Assembly: GCA_046727855.1 (NCBI GenBank)
Contig: JBKPDL010000177.1
Span: 1 to 9,500 of the forward strand
DNA: 9,500 nucleotides
From: DASPWV01 sp046727855
Lineage (GTDB): Bacteria; Acidobacteriota; Vicinamibacteria; Vicinamibacterales; UBA2999
Direction: 5' to 3'
In this document: positions 6,436 through 9,500 of the stretch, one piece after another
Layout: the number at the start of each line of letters is the position of its first letter
How positions within the stretch are numbered: position 1 is the first letter of the stretch
Made by a program: the position numbers and the translations under genes
Notes under the pieces: generated by a model
Told to the model about the DNA's origin: nothing
What the model saw: only the letters and a program-made list of their open reading frames with translations
The model's database searches: none

Positions 6436-6948
6436 TCAGGCATGGCGGTAGTGCACCCACGCCCACCCACACAACGTTGCCACCAGGAAGGGGTAGGCGA
6501 AGAACGGCAGCGGCTGGGAGAGTGGTGTCAACGCGCGCCCCAAGAAGATTTGCGCGGCCACAGCAGCGAACAAGAGTGATGCAATAAAACCGACGACCCT
6601 GATCACGGCAGGCATGGTGCTGAATGCGCTCACCAGGACCAGTGAGGCAGCCCACAAAGCCACTCCGGCCGCGAACGACGGCGCACTGGCGGCCAGGTCC
6701 ATGGCCGCGCTTGAGAGAATCACCGCTTCGCCGACAACGAAGATAAGAAAGCCTGCCGCCACCGCATCGTTGCCTTGTCGAAAATGGTGAATGGTGAGCA
6801 GCGCAGTCGCAACAATGAGTGCGGTGCCGTCCAGGCCCCAAGCAAGTCCGCGCAGTGAGGCAGACGGGGCAAACGTGCCCGCCATACCGAGGACCGCGCC
6901 AAGAACGAGCCCACCTGCTGCGATCAATCGAAGTCGCGAATCACTCAC
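6436..6948 (-). CDS. Six-helix integral membrane protein of unknown function
   Basis: 170 residues from GTG 6948, preceded by GGAGG seven bases away, which supports this start. Hydrophobic segments lie at about 6-27, 36-54, 62-84, 91-109, 113-136 and 148-167, separated by short loops; charged residues are few. The loop after the second helix (HHFRQGND) and the end (YRHA) carry the main positive charges. There is no signal peptide, no cofactor motif, and no recognised family. The gene's 3' end runs up to the 10-bp repeat array. It faces away from the small ORF at 7106, so 6949-7105 may hold divergent promoters. Function cannot be inferred from the neighbours. Confidence 0.75.
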   Translation of the reverse strand: MSDSRLRLIAAGGLVLGAVLGMAGTFAPSASLRGLAWGLDGTALIVATALLTIHHFRQGNDAVAAGFLIFVVGEAVILSSAAMDLAASAPSFAAGVALWAASLVLVSAFSTMPAVIRVVGFIASLLFAAVAAQIFLGRALTPLSQPLPFFAYPFLVATLCGWAWVHYRHA

Positions 6949-7105
6949 CCTCGATCCTCCAAACTCGCTCAGTCACGTCGGCTTTGGCGCGCCTCGACGA
7001 TCTGCGGCTCACCCGCGGCGGCCGCGCGATTCAGATTCTACTCGTCTCGGTGTCGAAACCGCCGCCGTCGGTGCAGCCGCTTGGGAGACGGAGGGCCCGC
7101 GCGAC

Positions 7106-7339
7106 ATGTCGTTCTTCCGCGACTGGTACGCAGGCCGGAAGTTTGCCGAGTACGTAAAGAAGACTGGAGAAGCTGCGCGGATGATCGCCGCTCACGAGAC
7201 AAAGCTAGGCTTCAGCTTCCTGGAACCAGACCACGCCGTCGCCACTCGTGTCGATGCGGCGCGCGCATCGCCGAGTGAAAAGGGGTCAGACCCCTTTTCC
7301 GCTCCGACGCTCAGGCGAGTTCAGCGCCTCGCGCGTTGA
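7106..7339 (+). CDS. Small hypothetical protein, 3' end probably replaced by a repeat
   Basis: ATG 7106 follows GGAGG (7090-7094) at a long 11-base spacing. The first 55 residues, MSFFRDWYAGRKFAEYVKK then TGEAARMIAAHETKLGFSF and LEPDHAV, look like a genuine small soluble helical protein. No family is recognised. From residue 57 the frame passes through the palindrome at 7277-7299, encoding EKGSDPF, and then runs antisense into the 3' end of the DUF488 gene before a stop at 7339. The tail is therefore probably not ancestral; the original stop seems lost. Overlap with the convergent gene is 29 bases. It may be a pseudogene. Confidence 0.4.
   Translation: MSFFRDWYAGRKFAEYVKKTGEAARMIAAHETKLGFSFLEPDHAVATRVDAARASPSEKGSDPFSAPTLRRVQRLAR
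7277..7299. repeat. Perfect 23-bp palindrome (GGGGTC-A-GACCCC type)
   Basis: GAAAAGGGGTC (7277-7287) and GACCCCTTTTC (7289-7299) are exact reverse complements around a single A. It lies 11 bases beyond the stop of the minus-strand DUF488 gene and ends in four T on both strands, so it could act as a bidirectional terminator. The same core is, from general knowledge, a frequent dispersed palindrome in several environmental phyla, where it inserts peptides like KGSDPF into predicted proteins, as here. It is likely a REP-like mobile palindrome rather than a one-off hairpin. Confidence 0.75.
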
Positions 7340-7697
7340 GCAACTCGCGCAAGAGGTCGCGATGACAGCGACTCTCGTCTTCACAGTAACAGCCGATCGA
7401 GAAGTTAGTTTGGTGGGAAAGCGCAGCGAGGAGATCGAGCAGCCTCGACGCCTCGGGCCGGCGCATCTCGGCTCTGAACTTGCGCGCGTACGCGTTCCAC
7501 TCGCGCTCGGTCCGGGCTCGGAGGCCCTGGTCCACCAGCGGGGCGCTCGGCGAGAGCAACGGCAGCCACACGTCATAAAAATTCCGTTCCGCGAATGCGT
7601 CTTTTGGTACGCCACGCGGTGGTCTGCGAACCGTGCCCAGCCGCAATCCTTCGTTCGGCTGCCGCGGTGAACCGAGCCTGACCACTCGGATTGCCAT
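7311..7697 (-). CDS. DUF488-family protein
   Basis: 128 residues from ATG 7697 (AIRVVRLGSPRQPNEGLRL). Features of the family are TVRRPPRGVPKDAFAERNFY, DVWLPLLSPSAPLV, TEREWNAYARKFRAEM, ASRLLDLLAALSHQTNFSIG, and the Cys-rich end GCYCEDESRCHRDLLRELL, which could bind a metal or act in redox chemistry. The biochemical role of DUF488 proteins is not established. An ATG at 7733 is in frame but lies inside the terminal repeat of the adjacent insertion sequence, so 7697 is preferred. No good Shine-Dalgarno precedes 7697. The insertion sequence ends only 27 bases upstream, so the native promoter has probably been displaced. Any expression would need a promoter directed outward from the element. Confidence 0.8.
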   Translation of the reverse strand: MAIRVVRLGSPRQPNEGLRLGTVRRPPRGVPKDAFAERNFYDVWLPLLSPSAPLVDQGLRARTEREWNAYARKFRAEMRRPEASRLLDLLAALSHQTNFSIGCYCEDESRCHRDLLRELLNARGAELA

Positions 7698-7724
7698 GCT
7701 GCGGAATCTTAGTCCTGTGTCGTT

Positions 7725-7741
7725 CCTGGACATCTCCTAAG
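7725..7741 (+). repeat. Left terminal inverted repeat of the IS110-type element
   Basis: CCTGGACATCTCCTAAG matches the reverse complement of 9478-9494 at 14 of 17 positions; the mismatches are at positions 4, 12 and 14. Its inner part, CTCCTAAGGC (7734-7743), also forms a perfect 10-bp inverted pair with GCCTTAGGAG at 7778-7787. Confidence 0.65.
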
Positions 7742-8054
7742 GCTGAGAGCGTGATATTTGAAGCGAGTTTTCCTGGCGCCTTAGGAGCGCCTCCACGCCG
7801 CTCGCGGCCCTATCACATGGCAGTAACTTCTCTTCAAGGCGGCCATCGTTTATCGTTCGGCCGGACAGACCGGGTCGAGAAGGCCGAACCGTCATTGGTG
7901 CGTCTGGGTGCCCGTTTAGGAGCGTGGTCTCGAAGGGGAGCGACAATCTCAGTGGTGACCGTCTCCGACGGGGACGTGATCCCGTTTGGAAGAATGCGCA
8001 TGCGCTCCCTTCGCGCCCGGTCGGTCCTTTCCTTACTCATGCTGGGAGGACTGC
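7742..8054 (+). ncRNA. Structured non-coding leader of the IS110 element, candidate bridge RNA
   Basis: No convincing gene occupies these 313 bases. Inverted pairs that could fold in a transcript are GCCTTAGGAG (7778-7787) with CTCCTAAGGC (7734-7743), and GTTCGGCC (7855-7862) with GGCCGAAC (7882-7889). The second encloses an inner GAC/GTC stem (GACCGGGTC, 7869-7877) flanked by unpaired bases, a stem-internal loop-stem shape. GTCTCC/GGGGAC (7961-7975) forms a third stem with one G-U pair. TTAGGAGCG occurs twice (7781, 7916). In IS110 elements the long non-coding end is known to encode a bridge RNA whose two internal loops pair with target and donor DNA. Position and structure fit, but guide loops could not be assigned, and the RNA boundaries are unknown. 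Confidence 0.35.
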
Positions 8055-9449
8055 ATGCCGCGTACGTCACGCCGGTCGTCGTCTCATCGCCGCTCCGCCC
8101 GTCTGCCGAAGGAGCTTCGCTGCGTGAACCTGAATGCTGCTGGGATCGATATCGGGGCGACCCGGCATCATGTGGCCGTTCCGGAGGGCCGTGATCCGGA
8201 CGGCCAAGACGTCCGCGAATTCGGGACGTGTACCGCCGACCTTCACACGTTGGCCGCCTGGCTGACGACCTGTGGGATCGACACGGTGGCCATGGAGTCG
8301 ACCGGCGTGTACTGGATTCCGCTCTTCGAGCTCCTCAGCCAGCGCGGTGTTGATGTCAAGCTCGTCGATCCGCGGCAACTCAAGCACGTCCCCGGTCGCA
8401 AGACGGACGTGCTCGACTGTCAATGGCTCCAACGCCTGCACACCTTCGGCTTGCTGGCCGCCGCGTTTCGCCCGGATGATGCGATCTGCGTGTTGAGAGG
8501 GTACCTGCGTCAACGCGCGATGCTCGTCAGCTACGCCGCCGATCACATTCAGCACATGCAGAAGGCGCTCGAGCAAATGAATGTGAAGCTCCCCGAGGTG
8601 GTCACCGACATTACCGGCGTCACGGGGATGGCGATCATCCGCGCCATCGGCAACGGCGAACGCCATCCCGCTCGACTGGCGGCGCTGCGCGATGGTCGAT
8701 GCAAACAGAGCGAGGCCACCATCGCCCGGGCGCTGGAGGGCACGTGGCGGGACGAACACCTCTTCGCGCTGCGCCAAGCCGTCGAACTCTTCGATGTCTA
8801 CCACGCGAAGATCACCGATTGCGATCGGCAGATCGAGGCGTGCCTGGAGACCTTCGAGGACAAGAGCGACGGCACCCCACTGCCGACGGCGCCGCGGACC
8901 TCCAGGCGCCCGCGCAACACGCCCGCGTTTGATGTCCGCGGGCACCTCCACCGCCTCACGGGCGTTGACCTCACGCAGGTGGACGGCATTGACGCCCACG
9001 CGGCGCTGAAAGTCATCGCGGAAATTGGTCTCGACATGAGGCGCTGGCCGACCGAGAAGCACTTTGCCTCGTGGCTCGCCCTGTCACCCGGCAACAAGAT
9101 CTCCGGCGGCAAGGTACTGAACAGCCGCACCAAAGCATCGGCCAACCGCGCGGCGGCCGTGCTGCGGATGGCCGCGAGCAGCCTGCATCACAGCCAGTCA
9201 GCGCTCGGCGCGTTCTTCCGCCGCCTGAAGGGCCGTCTCGGCGCGCCCAAAGCGATCACGGCGACCGCCCGGAAACTGGCGTGTCTCATTTACAACATGC
9301 TCAAACACGGCACGGAGTACGTCGATCAAGGCCAGGAATACTACGAACGCCGGTACCAAGGCCGCGTCCTGGCCAACCTGACGCGGCGCGCACGGGAACT
9401 CGGGTATCACCTTGTCAAAACGCCGGAATCCCCCGCCGCGTCGGTGTAG
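8055..9449 (+). CDS. IS110-family transposase (DEDD RuvC-like plus serine recombinase)
   Basis: 464 residues from ATG 8055, chosen because GGGAGGA (8044-8050) precedes it at good spacing; an upstream ATG at 7986 in frame would add 23 atypical residues. The N-terminal RuvC-like DEDD domain shows Asp32 in NAAGIDIGA, Glu81 in VAMESTGVYW, and Asp118/Asp121 in GRKTDVLDCQWLQRL. A long helical middle (about 150-300) has a basic Pro/Thr-rich linker at about 276-295 (PLPTAPRTSRRPRNTP). The C-terminal Tnp_20 domain follows with VDGIDAHAALKVIAEIG, FASWLALSPGNK, and the SGGK motif whose Ser350 is the likely catalytic nucleophile by analogy with IS621. It ends with a basic tail. All catalytic residues are present and there is no frameshift, so it may be active. 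IS110 recombinases average about 320-420 residues, so this one is on the long side. Confidence 0.93.
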   Translation: MPRTSRRSSSHRRSARLPKELRCVNLNAAGIDIGATRHHVAVPEGRDPDGQDVREFGTCTADLHTLAAWLTTCGIDTVAMESTGVYWIPLFELLSQRGVDVKLVDPRQLKHVPGRKTDVLDCQWLQRLHTFGLLAAAFRPDDAICVLRGYLRQRAMLVSYAADHIQHMQKALEQMNVKLPEVVTDITGVTGMAIIRAIGNGERHPARLAALRDGRCKQSEATIARALEGTWRDEHLFALRQAVELFDVYHAKITDCDRQIEACLETFEDKSDGTPLPTAPRTSRRPRNTPAFDVRGHLHRLTGVDLTQVDGIDAHAALKVIAEIGLDMRRWPTEKHFASWLALSPGNKISGGKVLNSRTKASANRAAAVLRMAASSLHHSQSALGAFFRRLKGRLGAPKAITATARKLACLIYNMLKHGTEYVDQGQEYYERRYQGRVLANLTRRARELGYHLVKTPESPAASV

Positions 9450-9477
9450 CGTCGATCTGATTCCACCGCTGAAGTTA

Positions 9478-9494
9478 CTTGGAAGATGTCTAGG
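9478..9494 (-). repeat. Right terminal inverted repeat of the IS110-type element
   Basis: CTTGGAAGATGTCTAGG lies 28 bases after the transposase stop and mirrors the left repeat at 7725-7741. The adjacent GAAGTTACT (9471-9479) is also the exact complement of AGTAACTTC at 7822-7830 in the leader, a nine-base match that may be meaningful or chance. Confidence 0.65.
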
Positions 9495-9500
9495 CCCCGC

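Larger units (their letters stand above)
7725..9494 (+). mobile_element. IS110-superfamily insertion sequence, apparently complete (about 1.77 kb)
   Basis: The element is delimited by an imperfect 17-bp inverted repeat (14 of 17 identical). Left is CCTGGACATCTCCTAAG at 7725-7741 and right is CTTGGAAGATGTCTAGG at 9478-9494. Between them are about 310 non-coding bases, one 464-codon recombinase gene, and 28 bases to the right repeat. IS110-type elements usually make no target duplication and may extend a few bases beyond the repeat, so the true edges are uncertain by several bases. The right flank inside the window is only six bases, so the empty site cannot be reconstructed here. Placement just upstream of the DUF488 start points to insertion into that gene's promoter region. 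Confidence 0.75.

Noticed and set aside
6240..6587. 115-aa plus-strand protein spanning the repeat array
   Set aside because: Its sequence (HLRLSAFICV repeats) is simply the translation of the 10-bp repeat and then runs antisense to the membrane-protein gene.
7691..8194. 167-aa plus-strand ORF across the insertion-sequence leader
   Set aside because: It starts in the DUF488 gene region, crosses the element's end and overlaps the transposase start; it has no domain and is Arg/Ser-rich like a random frame.
8067..9062. 331-codon minus-strand frame opposite the transposase
   Set aside because: The DEDD and SGGK motifs lie on the plus strand; the minus frame lacks any family signature.

Overview
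The window is GC-rich and most intact genes have strong G/C third-codon bias. It suggests a soil-type environmental bacterium. A secreted PQQ dehydrogenase with an N-terminal cytochrome c, remnants of a TPR-type Ser/Thr kinase, a scrap of the ECF sigma motif VYDELR and a GGGGTCAGACCCC palindrome are all things often met in Acidobacteriota, particularly Vicinamibacteria. That assignment is inference from gene style, not from a marker gene.

Left part (1-1287) is a gene graveyard. A Ser/Thr kinase pseudogene on the minus strand has a frameshift and has lost its catalytic core. It abuts a 12-residue ECF-sigma-like scrap and an unrecognised coding fragment on the plus strand. These abut the N-terminal third of a malate/L-lactate dehydrogenase-family (YiaK-like) gene on the minus strand. 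Strand and frame switch abruptly at about 685 and 937.

Centre (1387-4627) is a clean two-gene operon: an exported HpcH/HpaI-type aldolase homologue followed 13 bases later by an exported quinohaemoprotein (cytochrome c plus PQQ beta-propeller). Both products should work outside the cytoplasmic membrane, probably in oxidising and cleaving a small hydroxy- or oxo-compound; the substrate is unknown. A hairpin separates this operon from the convergent minus-strand genes: a two-ACT-domain protein (4734-5123) and, upstream of it, an orphan ModA-like periplasmic binding protein (5346-6164).

Right part (6284-9500) is accessory. It holds an array of 10-bp units with AAACC spacers, a six-helix membrane protein of unknown function, a small plus-strand ORF running into a perfect 23-bp palindrome, and a DUF488-family gene. 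An apparently complete IS110-superfamily insertion sequence (about 7725-9494) sits 27 bases upstream of the DUF488 start. It has imperfect 17-bp terminal inverted repeats, a 464-aa DEDD/serine recombinase, and about 310 bases of structured non-coding DNA before the recombinase. That leader is a candidate locus for a bridge RNA, the guide RNA known for IS110 elements, and is the most interesting part of the window.
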